A stretch of DNA of 64,000 nucleotides, taken from Turritopsis dohrnii. Lineage: Eukaryota; Cnidaria; Hydrozoa; Anthoathecata; Oceaniidae. The DNA lies in contig BQMF02000642.1 of NCBI GenBank assembly GCA_027922465.2, positions 124,001 to 188,000 of the forward strand, read 5' to 3'. This document shows, piece by piece, positions 13,501-25,708 of this stretch. The translations under genes were made by a program, and so were the position numbers. Below the pieces are notes generated by a model. It was given only the letters and a program-made list of their open reading frames with translations, was not told the DNA's origin and searched no databases. Within the stretch, counting starts at the first letter, position 1, and each line of letters starts with the position of its first letter.

Positions 13501-13938
13501 CGCTCATTAGAGATCGTCGAAACAGGATATTACCATACTACAGGAGCATTAACGTCGCTTGTGGAGCAATGGAAATCCAAAGGCGAAAATGTCACAGAAA
13601 AAGCATCAAAACTAGTTAGTATGGAACCAATAGCCAGCAATGAAGAAGAGACGGTTGTAAATGGCGAAAACGAAGCCGTCGATGCATCGAATCCTATTGT
13701 GCAATCAGTCACTGAAACTCCCGAAGCTGTTCCGTTTGTTGAAAATCCTGAATGTACTCATCCGACCACCGCGTCGACGACGTCACAAGACCAGGAAACG
13801 TTAAAACTTGAACAACACGAAATCATTAAAGTCGGTAGTCCTGACGATACTGCCGCCGACAATGCTGACATGAAAATCGAAGGTGATTATGGACAATCTA
13901 ACGCCGATGACGCTGATATGTACAGTACAAGATCCTGA
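10557..13938 (+). CDS. APOO/APOOL: MICOS complex subunit MIC26/MIC27-like (apolipoprotein O family), complete, 5 coding exons
   Basis: Exons 10557-10637, 11874-11996, 12111-12165, 12266-12364 and 13430-13938 join in phase (867 nt, 288 aa). The N-terminal part has KPSELDIYYEPE, matching the conserved KxxELxxY motif after the presequence. A first membrane segment lies around residues 92-118 (TPGAISLAVICGAAVAGRG) and a second around 124-142 (SFYALTFGLTATAVSYP), followed by a conserved block through WKSKGENV. Residues 170-288 form a long acidic, Ser/Thr-rich tail, longer than in human APOO. Known for the family: an inner mitochondrial membrane protein of MICOS, shaping cristae junctions with MIC10. 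MIC26 and MIC27 cannot be told apart here. The first coding exon begins only 7 nt before the ATG, at an AG acceptor (10548-10549), so the 5' UTR is spliced on. Introns 1 and 4 each contain a transposon. Confidence 0.92.
10997..11733. mobile_element. 737-bp inverted-repeat element in MICOS gene intron 1 (CAGGGGCTAATACAGG ends)
   Basis: Both ends read CAGGGGCTAATACAGG (16 bp, right end as reverse complement). Flanks GACAT (10992-10996) and GACGT (11734-11738) may be a 5-bp duplication with one mismatch. The right part is GC-rich (GGGGCTTCGCCCCCGG, runs of C) against an AT-rich background. CAGGG...CCCTG ends recall hAT elements, but no 8-bp duplication is visible. Confidence 0.8.
12906..13290. 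mobile_element. 385-bp MITE in MICOS gene intron 4, TA target duplication
   Basis: Ends CCTTATTGGTATAAAATTTG and its reverse complement at 13271-13290 are nearly perfect; TA flanks at 12904-12905 and 13291-13292. The interior repeats GCGCCAAAATTAGTACGCGC-type words. It ends about 140 bp before the acceptor of the last exon. Confidence 0.88.
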
Positions 13939-13999
13939 AAAATGTCAGCAGAATTTCTAGAAAATAATTACTAGCAACGTGTGTAGTTTTCCTGAGTGT

Positions 14000-14005
14000 A
14001 ATAAA
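14000..14005 (+). promoter_or_regulatory. Poly(A) signal of the MICOS gene
   Basis: Canonical AATAAA 62 nt after the stop codon, followed by a T-rich stretch near 14038-14053. Confidence 0.65.
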
Positions 14006-14097
14006 ATGAAAGATTTATATTTTTAAACAACTTCCTGTTTTGTTTTTTTTTTTATTTCATAGTGACAATAACAAACATTCTTTTTAAACTGTATTTA

Positions 14098-14200
14098 CCC
14101 AGTGTGCAAAATCGTCGAAAAGTCACTGCAATGAAGAGCATTTTTATTTCTATAGAAATGCACTCCTTCACAATGATTTTCATCAAATTTACACACTGGG
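14098..14200. mobile_element. 103-bp hairpin MITE (CCCAGTGTGCAAAA family), TA target duplication
   Basis: Left end CCCAGTGTGCAAAATCGTCG; right end reverse complement CCCAGTGTGTAAATTTGATG; the arms continue to pair through GCACTCCTTC / GAAGAGCAT. TA flanks at 14096-14097 and 14201-14202. Relatives lie at 26508-26615, 32762-32880 and 50471-50592. Confidence 0.8.
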
Positions 14201-14219
14201 TAGGGGCAGTGATAGTTTT

Positions 14220-14383
14220 GATGATGTGTCATCGTGTAGATACAGCTTAAACATTCCTTTCACATGATGATGTGTCATCGTGTAGATACAGCTTAAACGT
14301 TCCATTCACATGATGATGTGTCATCGTGTAGATACAGCTTAAACATTCCATTCACATGATAATGTGTCATCGTGTAGATCCAG
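14220..14383. repeat. 46-bp tandem repeat, about 3.5 copies
   Basis: Unit contains GATGATGTGTCATCGTGTAG then ATACAGCTTAAAC; copies differ by single substitutions. It lies just downstream of the hairpin MITE. Confidence 0.9.
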
Positions 14384-14675
14384 TTTTTACTATTAAACTA
14401 AGTATGAAGCAGACTACTCAAAACAAATTTGCCTTTGTTGGATAAATTTGTTTCAAAAACTTTGTCAACGATGAGTAGTTTTGTTTTGTTATAATTTAAG
14501 CGATTATTTTAAAAAAGTCGCACTGTTGTCCGTTTATGGAAAAGAAGGGAATTAAACAGAATTAATGTTCAGGCTGTGCAGATAGATGATCACTCCGAAA
14601 TATTCGTAAAAGGAATTGTGCTGTTCACACTCAATGGAGATGTTCCGAAATAGAATGTTCATATAATACCGATTA

Positions 14676-15532
14676 CCTTATCGGCCCTTTTTACGCCGGC
14701 CCTAATTGGCGTTATTTTTTGGCCTCTGGCGTTATAAGGGCCGGCGTAAAAAGGGCCGGCGCAAAAAGGGCCAAAAATATGAAATTTTGACTAAAAAGGG
14801 GCGTTAATTTTTTTCCAGGTTTTTCGAAAATTTGAGGTTAAAATTGGCTCTAGAAGTGTAGCGATTAAAGGAGGGGGGCTTTGGAAGCAGTGAATTGACA
14901 AAATAACATATAGATTGAACAGTTTTGCTTTAGTAATGTGAACAATAGCTTTAAAAAAACAAAAGAAATGTAGTCGTTTACAGAGTTCTTTCCATGAACG
15001 TTTTTTGTACAGTCAAAGAGTCCTTTTGGAGGCTAATTTGCTGAGTTTAATTCATTTCATTCCACAGCAATCTCTATTTCTTGAAAAGGATTCTAGAGAA
15101 GCTAGATGAAAAAGCACTCTTTGAAGATGATAATACGGGAGATGTGTCAGATGAAGAGAATTATGAACAAGAAATTGTAGTTAAGTCGGACGATGAAAAT
15201 AATATCGAAAACAAAGAGGCTGGAGAACAAGAGGAGAGTCACCAATCTGACAGAAACACTAACAATGATGTTATTGTACTTGATTGAGACATTAAACTTT
15301 TGATTATAACAAGAAATGATCACATTGTCATACTTTTTTCTTCTGTTTAACTGTTTAGTGCAAAGATAATCAAAAAAGCATGCTTGTAAAAAAAGATTTT
15401 TTCCATCCCTTCTCTTTGGCGTAATATGCGGCCCTAATTGGCGTAAGGCCAAAATTGGCCTGTGGCGTAATAAGGGCCGGCGTAAAAAGGGCCGGCGTTA
15501 AATTAGGGCCGGCGTAAAAAGGGCCGATAAGG
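14676..15532. mobile_element. 857-bp inverted-repeat transposon with acidic ORF, TA target duplication
   Basis: Ends CCTTATCGGCCCTTTTTACG match in inverse at 15513-15532; TA flanks at 14674-14675 and 15533-15534. Both subterminal zones are packed with GGGCCGGCGTAAAAAGGGCC repeats in alternating orientation. A plus-strand frame at 15081-15287 begins after a pyrimidine-AG and encodes about 68 residues, starting basic (KRILEKLDEKALF) and turning strongly acidic. Acidic C-terminal tails occur in pogo/Tigger-type transposases, so this may be a relic of the tail, but similarity cannot be confirmed by eye. Confidence 0.85.
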
Positions 15533-17262
15533 TACTAGAAAATCTTGTTTCGATAGGTCTGTCAAAACAATTTAATATAATAAACTCGATAAGGAATGCC
15601 GACGAAGCGAAACAACTCCGACATTACGACGGATAGTTGTCGGAGCGTTCAGTGGTCAAAACTTGATTATTTATGCCTAGGTTAAACAAGCAAAGTGATG
15701 TTGACATAGACCCAAACTTCGTACCTAGGACCTTTTAATATGCTATCGACACCGATAACGTCATGACAAATGGTCAGTTAGTAAACAAGATATACAAGTC
15801 TTCAAGAACAATAGGATACTGTCTGACTTTTTGGCTATAATGATTGTTTGTTTTAGTCGACATTTCGTCATAATGACGTTGTTCCGGCCGTCTTGTCAAT
15901 CATTTTCACGCAATGATTTATGAAACATTGATACGGCACGCTTAATTATCGAAATTTATCAAAATTAATAAACATAGTTTTCATGTAAAAATTCTGTATT
16001 GAAAAACTCCAAAGAACCAATTCTCATTTGGAGTATCTCATGGCTGAAGTTGTTCGTCCTATCCTGATTCACCAGCTAACAACATTATCAATCCTTGAAG
16101 TTCCTTAAGAAGGAACCTGTCGACACTGTGTAATGTTTCATATATCTATATGTGTAGTAGAGGAAATACGGCCAAAGTACAATTAATCACTTACGCCACC
16201 AACTATAAAGTATATATGTTGTCTTCGAAAGGCCTGTACTTATGAAAGTATTCGTATACACAAAGAAAAGTAACGCAAATGCCTAATCACAGGTTTCTTG
16301 AATTAAATTACACAACATGCAGTGTACAAAATCTGGCTTTATTATGTATAGTTATTTTCTCTTTTAGTAAAATCAAATTGAAGTTTTCCAACAAAACATT
16401 CGAATAAAGTGGTGAGTTTTTTCGAGAATTCCTTCTTCCCTTGTGTATTCCTTCTTCCTTTGTGTGTTCCTTGTTCCCCTGCTCTTGTGTGTTGGTTTGA
16501 TTGTTTTTTCATTAAATATAGTCACCTATGAACACAATATAAGGCGGAAATTCGGAGAAAATGAAAATAAGACCTATATGTTCGTAGTAAGGATTAATTC
16601 TCTATTATAATCAAAACCTTCATGTTTACGGTGTAAACTTTGTAAAATGTGTTTGGGTTAAGTGAGTGTAAGGCTCAGGGTTAGCCTCATTTAAATATTT
16701 TTATAAATGTCTTCACCGTAACGATTCGTCTGATGAGCTCTTATTAAAAAATGTCAAACAGATTATACCTCCATCATATTTTATCTCCACCATAGAAATC
16801 ATTCCTCCTTGCACATCATACCTATTCCTAATGTGGCCGTGAATGTCGTACACCTATTCCTAATGTGGCTGTGAATGTCATAGACGCAAGTATTTCTAGG
16901 AAAGAAACAATCAAACAATAAAATAGGAATGGAAACTTATTTTGAAAATAAAAATTTAATTCTTTGGCTGATGCATGCACAACATTAACACATTTTTGAA
17001 AAAAACTGAAGGATATAGAAGACTAGGTCATTAGGATTATCACAGCTCTTTTTGATTAAATCTACAAAGGTTAAGGGCTTAAATATTGGAGAGAATTGTA
17101 AAATAAAAACAAAACAAAAAACACATTGAGTATTTTTATAATTTGTGATTTCTTCACTGTTAATTCTCACAGTCACCACAATGATCCTGGTCATAAACCT
17201 ATTAATTCGTGATTTCATTTCAACAGATTTGGTTTCTTACTTTGCAATCATGTCTGATAAAA

Positions 17263-17354
17263 ATGGCAGACGTGTTATGATCATTTTGTTAAACAAGAGT
17301 GGAACAAGATGGCAGACGTGTTATGATCATTTTGTTAAACAAGAGTGGAACAAG
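17263..17354. repeat. 46-bp exact tandem duplication
   Basis: Two head-to-tail copies of a 46-bp unit beginning ATGGCAGACGTGTTATGATC. No mismatch seen, so it is recent. Confidence 0.9.
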
Positions 17355-17724
17355 AGTTTTCCTTTTACAAGTTTCAAAACTGAAAAGTGAAAACCAAGTT
17401 CTTTGAAATAGAAATGGTAGCTAAATAAGAAACATTGAGCCTCTCAACTCTACTGCAATCATATAGTTAATTAAGCATTATTGTTTTGCCATTATTGATA
17501 TTATAAGCACACGTCAATAGTCAATGTAGACACTCTCAGACCAACCTCAACCTCCGTATATCGAAAAGCCAAGGGAACAGTTAACACGTGTGTTGGTGTG
17601 TAACATTATATTTCTTTTCAATCTTAAAGATAATGATAAGGTCTCTTTCACAAGTTTTGATGTCCACAAGAGTTTATTTGGCAAGAGAGAGAACTTGACA
17701 AAATCTTAAATCATATATCTGTAC

Positions 17725-17765
17725 ATGGAGGTAGAAAAAATAAGTTATTTTTTTCTACCTCCATG
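17725..17765. mobile_element. 41-bp palindrome flanked by 8-bp direct repeats
   Basis: The arms are ATGGAGGTAGAAAAAATAA and its inverse around a tiny loop. ATCTGTAC flanks it on both sides (17717-17724 and 17766-17773). The 8-bp duplication would suit a hAT-like micro-element, but replication slippage at a hairpin could also give this. Confidence 0.5.
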
Positions 17766-19904
17766 ATCTGTACGATCTATGATCTACCAAATTTGTAGAG
17801 AAAAAAACTTCCCCGTAATAATGATAGAAACCTCTATTATCTGGGATACAATTGAAATTTCCATCGATTTTTCTAAGAAAATCTTCAAGTCCTGTTATAA
17901 ACAATTAAATTCCATGTAAATATTCGATTATAATAAAAAGCAACCAGAAGCTAAGAAAATCTCGTTAATTTGGTGACGAAACTCGTGACCAGCGCAGGAT
18001 AATAATGTCAAGTAAATGCAAAGAGGTACACTTCCGTCAGTAAAAATGAATAGGTATGATTTCTTTAAACCTCTAGTTTAAGAAAGTTCAAAAGTTCAGG
18101 AAGCACTGGGGAAAAAGTTCCAAACATGATGAATGGCCTAAAATTACAACAAACTATTTAGCTACTTAGTTTCAATTGTTTTTTTTAGTCTACTATTTTA
18201 AAATGATCGGAGACTTAGAAACTAAATTGCCTCCACGATTGTCCCATAAATTTTTTGCTCTTTTGTTTCAAAAATTAAAAGTGACAAGTTAAACTGACTG
18301 CAGAAGAAAAATTTAAAATTTATTTATGTTTTATGGCCAAGATTTAAGAAAAATTGTTGAACTTCCGTTTTTCCATTGATTTCATGAAAATCTGATTTTG
18401 AGAGAAAAACTCACATCAGATATTATTATGAAACTTCATTTTCAATACATCAAAGTCGGTTATAATATGGTTCACACAAAATCCTGAGGATATATAAAAA
18501 TTCCTTGCAAGTTTGAAGCGTGTTTTGCATAGATCCTATACATATCCACTTCAAAAAATGTTTTCGAACTTGAGTGTGTTATTCGTTCTGAAAAATCTCT
18601 TCTTCTGACGTCATCTAACCAAAATAGAGTTTACTCAAATATTTGCCAAGGTGACGTGTTGTGTTTGTTAGTAATTAACAGCATGATGTGCAAACCAACT
18701 GATAGCTTTGCAAATCCTTAAGTTTGGGTAACAGTTTTGGTATGGATAAACAAAGTATTGTGAGTAAGGAAAGACAACTCCTCCTTTTCATCAAATAGCA
18801 TTATCTCAGTAGGTTTTACCAATGGTTTTACTGAGAAACCAGAAGTTTTTTTGGTTTTAGCTTCAAGGAATCGGCATTATTTCCTGATTAACGTTTCTTA
18901 AGAAGGGCTAATTAAACACTGCGATTTGGAATTCTAGTGTTTGTTTTATTGATTCTCAAAGTTTTGCTTACCACAACAGAGCCTGTTTTTTTTGTCGCTC
19001 GCACACGTTACAAAACAATGATGACAGTTTTTTTACAGGACATAAAAGTTGTTCATACCATGTTCATCATAAAATATCATGTACTGTGTTTCTCTAGATT
19101 ATATTCATTTGTATGATTCTCTTTCTATAGAAACCCCGATCAGGGATATGTTAACATATCCCTTCCCCGATGAACAACCCGAATGTGTTCCCCAATAATC
19201 AGGTATGAGAGCAACTGAAAGAAGCGCGATTTCGATTAAAATGAAGTTTCCAATCCACTTTCACTTCTATAGAAACTCTACTATGTTTGAAATTTCTATG
19301 AAGTCCCTTTTCTCAGAAGATAACCTGCTTATTTGGAAAACCCGTACTTTCTACTCCATATCGCGAAGTATTTCTGGAATGTTATTTAACTAAAGTGATT
19401 GATCTAGTTAATTAGAAAATGACATAAAAGGGAAACTACCTTATGAGAATTTCTAAGATTCTGGCATTTCACAAATGCAAAGTGAGCTTTTAAAAAGCAA
19501 AAGTTCTTAAAATTGTTTATTCGGAATTCGTCAAATTTTCATGACATGTGCGGTATGTTTTTTGTGTAAATAAAAATAGGATTGCTCACACCGCCAAGAC
19601 ATTAAAAGAACACTTCTTTCTTCTTAATTGCTAAAGAAAAACGGTGTAATTGATCAAATGTTTATTGTATAGACAACGACGACGTTGATGAAAGAATGCT
19701 ATTAACACTTGAAGTCTTTTGTGTCGGATTTTAGTAAAACAATTACAGAGGTATTTAAAGAAAAACACACAGGATTAATATATAACATCCTCGTTGTAAA
19801 GATTGTTCATTTAAACAAATCTGGTTGTCGTGAAAGGTGGTTGTCTATTATCGTGGAAATTGATCACGGCTTTTAAAAATAGGAAATCAACAAGGATCAT
19901 CAAC

Positions 19905-21339
19905 ATGGTAAAAATCACAGCTAGCTACATTGATGTACACAAGACTTCAGAAAACCATGTTTACAGAATGAATGAAATTATCGAGGACTTGTTGAATGAG
20001 AAACAAAGGAAATTAACCTTGGGTTTACAGGTCACTACTGAAAAAGACATTTTAATGTGTCGTGATGAACACAATACAAACGAAAACATTGCTTCTCATA
20101 TCAACACAGATCTCACGAAAAACTCGCGAAAATCTGCGTTAACCAGTTTATCCGCAAGTAATATTATCGACAGCGACAGAAGCACATCGAAAGATTTTAA
20201 AGTTACTTCTCACGATGATTTTACGGTTATTCCTCCGCAAAAACACGATGAATGTATCGCGGAAGAAAAACCATTTATCTATAATTCTCACATCAAACGA
20301 AAACAAATCGATATTACAAAATCTTCAGCTTATAGGGAAATATATGCTCACAATCTTCGCTTATACAGTGCTATACTAGCCAAGGTAAGTTATTTGTCCG
20401 CAGATTCTTTATTATTTTAGGAATGGTTATTGTATTCCTTGGACAATCTCGTAAAGGAATACAAAAGTAAATGTGACTATGTTATTTTCAGCAAATGGCA
20501 AAAACTAATCAAGTCGGTCGTGAAATGGACAACATTCGTCGAAATAGGATTAAACAAAAAGCCTTAAATCGACCAAGCTCAACGTTTAAACGCTCGCAAA
20601 GTTTTAACGTTGGTGATTATCGATCTAAAGTCGAAACTCCTTCCCAATGTTGCAGTGAGTCAGACAACCCTTTAATGCGTCGATCAAATAGCGAAGGAGC
20701 TCATTCACTTCGCCACTGTATTAAAAAAGTTGTGAATAACATTAATTCATTGAAAAACGAAAATGAAATTCTACATGAAATTGAAGATGAAGATGAAGAC
20801 GACCCTTTTCAACCTGAATCAAATGATCGGATAAGTCCTGAACCCGAAAATGAAACGGTAAATGTTACTACTCGCTTTCGTTAGTCACCAAAAGACCATT
20901 GTTTTCTATTGTTTATTATGAATCACGATGATTCCGGGGGAGTTTTTACATGAGCAATCATAAAATATATATTTTGAGTAATTACAACCAATTTAGAATA
21001 ATTCGTAACGGCGCTGAAATAAAACACTAAAAATTTTTGCATAATTTCAAAAAATACGGAGAATTCCTTGCATGTTCAAAAATTGCTGAGTTCGGCAAGC
21101 ATTTTTAGTAATATCAAATATTTGAGACTTATATTACAAAATGAATATAATTTCTATTTCCTTTCTAGGTTTCGAGTAAAGTGACGAATCTGACACGTGA
21201 CCAGGCACGTGACCGAGCTGCATGTTTACGAGCGGAGCACATCCGTCGAAGACTGAGGTCGTTTGACAACACTGTCGAAAAAATGAACGCCTTTCTCTCC
21301 AAAGCAAAAAATGTCAAAAAGGCCGATAAAGCAATATAA
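19905..21339 (+). CDS. Uncharacterised protein, paralog A of a convergent pair (complete, 3 exons)
   Basis: Exons 19905-20384, 20492-20857 and 21169-21339 (1017 nt, 338 aa), all introns phase 0 and GT-AG. The ATG at 19905 is chosen because the paralog at 29183-30710 starts with the same MVK(I/V)T; an in-frame ATG at 19830 is not matched there. I do not recognise the family. Three blocks are shared with the paralog: the N-terminus; residues about 132-186, with IKRKQIDIT.S.AY.EIYAHN and then QVGREMD..RRN.IKQKALN, a predicted helical, basic region; and the last exon, with LLRAEH-type (here CLRAEHIRRRLRSFD) helix. Between them are variable Ser-rich and acidic stretches (EIEDEDEDD) and phosphorylation-like SRS motifs (FKRSQS, MRRSNS). 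No signal peptide or membrane segment is seen. The exon 2 donor is used because reading through it stops within nine codons, while splicing reaches conserved exon 3. A nuclear or cytoskeletal adaptor is possible but unsupported. Confidence 0.85.
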
Positions 21340-21344
21340 AAGCG

Positions 21345-24300
21345 CCCGCTATGGTGCAAAGTTGTGTTTTCTAATGGTTGAACATTCAATGACAAGTAAC
21401 TGTGAAATACATCTTGTATTCAAGTCACAGTTCGCTGCAAATTCTTGCCATATTTATTTGAGTAAGCATATGATGTAATTTATAAGAAATTCTATCAGAA
21501 GAAAATTTGTGTTATCAAATATTATCTCTCCTTTCCTTGCGCCCTTAATTTGTAAACGCACATTTTTCGGAGAGTTATAGAATGTGTTTCCCTAAAAAAG
21601 TGTAATCTTGCTGTTTCTGCAATGAAATGTCTGTAATTTTAGTTTGAATGAACGAAGCAATGCGTAAAAGTGTGCTCGCTTAAACCAGATAGAAATAACA
21701 AAGTTTCATAATTGCATACTGTTAGTCATGTAGGGGTTTCTTGTGTACAGGTTTCTTCAAAGCTATAGGATTTTAGGTTGACGTTCGTATATGAGACAGA
21801 ATGGTACACTAGATGATAAGAAATTCGGACAGTAACCCGAACCACAAACCCAAGGTCCTTTTGTTTTCTAAAGAAAGTGTTTAACAAGATTTGAGCATAT
21901 GGATCGGCCATTATGCCTCAACACCTGCTGACATCCTGCTTTTAAATTATTACTTATCACGTAACTGTCTCTGGAGATTGAAAAGAATGAAAAAACTGGT
22001 ATACTTCTACACCAGCTGTCCACACCACTGTTGATTTTTCAAAACTAACTGTCTGCTCTCTGTATGAAACAAAACCATTTCCATGTGGGAAATCTCGAAA
22101 GAACCAAGATTAATATTACATGGATTAGAAAAATTTCAGCGCGAAAAAACGTATGGAAAATTTAATTTATCTAAAATTTATTTAAAAATTTAAACTCCAA
22201 AAATAAATAAATAAAAACAAAAACAAATTCATTCATTAATTGAAATTTTCCTGAAAGTTGCAAAGTTCACTTTTAATTTTAAAATTGCGAAATCGCAAAA
22301 TTGTTTCTGGCATTCGAATAGTTAATGACGGCTGTATGGGGCGGATTTACCATCTCATCCGGTAATCTCAATTTAGCTGTGGACACACTGTACACCTGAT
22401 GCATGGATTAACGTGGATTATTATTTTTTAAAAGATTTTAATAAAGACAACCATCAAACCATTGTTTCAGTTTATTACTTACGTGTCAAAACATCGTTAA
22501 ACGTTCATTTACAGCTGTAATTCTTTGTGTAAGTGTAAACTAGGGGAAAAAAAGGAAAAAATGCTATTTATACACAATTTTTTACAACTATATTCTGCGT
22601 CCACCTTTGATGTGAGTACATATTTTCCAAGAAACTGAGTTAAAAAAGAAAAAAAATTTGTTAAAGCATTGAATTTTCTGACAAACTGAGACAAGATTTC
22701 TTTTGTTATACGGAATCAGCCAAATAAATCAAATATATCAATTTTAAAACACATTTAAAAAAAGTAGTTATTTCAATGAAGTTTTTTTTATAGTTACATT
22801 TTCTGTTGCTCCTTGATAGTGACTAACGCCCTCAGAGATACATAACATATTTTAGGTTGGAATTGATCACGCCCTGACAGAAACATAACAGATTTGAGGG
22901 ATCACTTCATTAATATGCATGCTTTAGCAACGCATGTCAATTTGCTTTTCATATCAATTTACTTAATTTCCGAATTCTATATCGGTAAGCGCCTGTAAAC
23001 ATTACAAACAGAACTCAATATTAGTAATCGAAGTTATTACAGATAGTTCATTAAAATTCAGGGTAAATCATGGTTAATTACCCTGCATCCTGCGTTATGT
23101 GGGTTTCGTTATAAATAGGTTATATAACTAACTATTAAATCTCGAAGGGCATGAAAATATGTTGAACTGTTGAACTGTTATTTTTTGTTATTATCTTGGA
23201 AAAGATATTTTGTTTGTGACAGTGTTTGACGCATTCATTTCGAAAAAAACGTGAAATCAAGTCGATTAATCAACATTGCCACTGTGTCCTGTCAGATATA
23301 GTTTATGATAACAACAGAAAAAAGGATTAGAAAACTTAAGGTTGCAACCACAGATGTAATAGTACATTTCCTAAACAGTTACGTAATTGAGACATGTCAT
23401 GTATTTCTGTTCGAAATTTTGTTCTATCTGCTGTACGGAGGTGTAATTTCTCCTATCTCTAGCACGTTTGACCACATTGCATTAGGAGAGTATTGAAACT
23501 CTTCTCCATGACGACGGGTACAGTAACACGAGACTTTCTTTTGTAGCCGACACAATGGATTTTAACAATAGAATTGAATAGCTATTGAAATGAGTTGTGA
23601 GTCCTTCTCTTTTTATACGTCCATGTTTGTACCAAAGTCACATGAATCGATACGCGTTTTTTTTCTAAGAATACTAAGAGGATTAAAATGACTGAAAGAT
23701 GCTCAAAATCTATTTTCGTTAAATGATTTCTTTGATCCGTTATCACCTTTGACCTTCGGGGAAGTTACATAGATGTTGAAAGTTTGAGCAATGTTAGTCG
23801 GAAGAGTAAGCGATGGCATTATGGATGAAAGTCCAAAGACGGAAAATGTCCAGTTGCTTAGTTACCACTTTCCTTGGTTGCTTGAAATAAATACAAGTGC
23901 TTCTTATAATTTCCATTGGTAACATTGGTAATTAGCTCGTGGGAATCTCTTAATTAGACAATACATTTTTCATTGCAATTTCGATATGTCAATATGACAA
24001 AAAAATGAACGCCTAAGCTAGTCAAGGATACTATCTGCTAATTGGATATACCAATTAATCTTACTTGTGAAATTTTACATATTTCAAAACCTGTTAGCAG
24101 CTTTCATTCTACAGAAACTTGATTACTAGCATTCTTAAGATACTTGCTTGATTCGTAATCTTTGACTGATTTGTTTTTTTAACTGCATTTCTCTAGTACT
24201 TAAGAAGATTAGGATTAAAGAATATTATGTTATGCTTTTGCAATTCATGTTTTGATATCCATTCAATCAACTGAGGTGGTTCTCAAACGATCGCTTTTGT

Positions 24301-24360
24301 AGCCTGCGTTCAAAACAATCTATATATTTTTCTTTTATACATATGGTTGTAGTTCATCTA
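21345..24360. other. Intergenic stretch without recognised gene
   Basis: About 3 kb of AT-rich DNA with only short frames that lack splice context or family resemblance. No clear inverted-repeat element with target duplication was found here. Confidence 0.45.
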
Positions 24361-24372
24361 GCCGATTGCTAT

Positions 24373-24466
24373 TAACCTCGAAAACAGCGTCTCTTGCCTT
24401 CTCGATATACGGACTTTGCTGCCGTCCGTATATCGGAATGGCAAGAGACACTGGGCTCGAGGTTGG
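24373..24466. mobile_element. 94-bp hairpin element with 9-bp target duplication
   Basis: The arms AACCTCG...GTCTCTTGCC...CGATATACGGAC pair with the inverse at 24424-24464 around a short loop. GATTGCTAT stands on both sides (24364-24372 and 24467-24475), an exact 9-bp duplication as left by Mutator-like transposases. The superfamily is inferred only from the duplication length. Confidence 0.85.
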
Positions 24467-25427
24467 GATTGCTATCTCATTTTTATGTGACACATAATGG
24501 CTTTGTTAATTTGATTTAGAACTAGGTTAGTGATTGCAGGATTCTTTCAAACGAAAAGTAGAGAGACTTTGATACCAAGATGTTTTGCATGCCAGACACA
24601 CCTTAGTGTTTCTTCGTCAATATTCACTTGATGTCAATATGACATCATCAGATGTTCTGGAAGCCAAAAGAAACAAGAAGACACATGGAATACTAGTCTG
24701 CGATAAGACGTTTTTATTCCTATCTGGTCTAAACGATCCTTCTCAAGCAAAAGTTAAACCGAAAAAAAAATTAAAATAAATTTTCAATATTTCATCAAGT
24801 CACTTGAACATTTAAGCTGTTCATTTACTTATATTTTGAAATTTCAAAAACGTTTCTGAAAGAGAACATTGTTTCCTCACAAGATTGGTTAAGAGAGAGA
24901 CTCGACTTAGCAACAACCCAAACAAAAAGGCTTTCTTCCAATATCGAACACAGCTGCATAGATTTCATGTGACGTTCCTGTGCATGTTTGGGGCTTTCAA
25001 AATCAATTTAATCCTCATCCCTCCAAAAACTTTTAAGAGAGTTTTCACAAGAGATAATTTGTTAAGCGGAATGTTTAAGCATATTTTCAGGGATAATCTC
25101 GCTTCTGATGGATTAGCTGATGCAACCTGTACTTAGGAAGATAGTTGTTTTTATTCAAGTTCCTGGTGACGTGACATAAGGCTGTTGTAATGATGATTAT
25201 TATCGTACCTTTATGCGCGAGCAATTAAGAGAAGCCTCAAATCATAAGCAGAGCATCATTAGTAGACGCATCCATTGACCAGTGTGCGTGAAAAGTGGTT
25301 ACTCTGTATGGTAAACAGTGGACCTGAAGAAATAAAAACCCAAAAACTTGAAACTGTCTGCAATTAAAATCTATAGTCACTCATGTTTTGAAGTTCCCTT
25401 AAATAACCATGCAAACGAATAGTCTGT

Positions 25428-25708
25428 ATTCGCCTGTAAAAGTCGCAACAGTAAATGTCGAAAAAAAAATTGAAAATCAACAATGTTGCAACTTTTTAAT
25501 TTCGATTTCGCACATTTCCTTACTTCTTGACAGTAAAAAACACTCGTATAACGTATATTTGATCCCAAAGTGAGTCCTAACAGTTTGAAACAGCAATAAA
25601 TCTTTCCTTTACACACAAAAGGATCAAAAGTACGGTATTTTGTTGCGACAAAAAATTGAAAATTCTGGTTGCGATACTTACTGGCGATTTTGCGACAATT
25701 ACTGGTGG
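25428..25708. mobile_element. Imperfect inverted-repeat element, about 280 bp, TGTCGCAA motif
   Basis: Left side has CGCCTGTAAAAGTCGCAAC, then AATTGAAAATC. The reverse complement of the right side has CGCCAGTAAGTATCGCAACC, then TTTCAATTTTTTG. The shared CGCCAGTAA-TGTCGCAA word links it to the array at 5100-5215. The ends are not exact and no target duplication was fixed. Confidence 0.55.

Larger units (their letters stand above)
15535..19800. other. Intergenic stretch without recognised gene
   Basis: About 4.3 kb of AT-rich DNA. Frames are short and show no splice-linked conservation. The only structure I see is two small tandem duplications (16821-16884, about 32 bp twice; 17263-17354), one tiny hairpin with flanking duplication (17725-17765), and a CCGTATATCG/AACCTC block near 17543-17563 that resembles half of the element at 24373-24466. 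Confidence 0.5.

Noticed and set aside
24585..25136. Two consecutive plus-strand ORFs (64 and 83 codons) with Lys-rich composition
   Set aside because: No in-phase splice pair linking them and no recognised motif. They might be a decayed gene, but the support is too weak to list.
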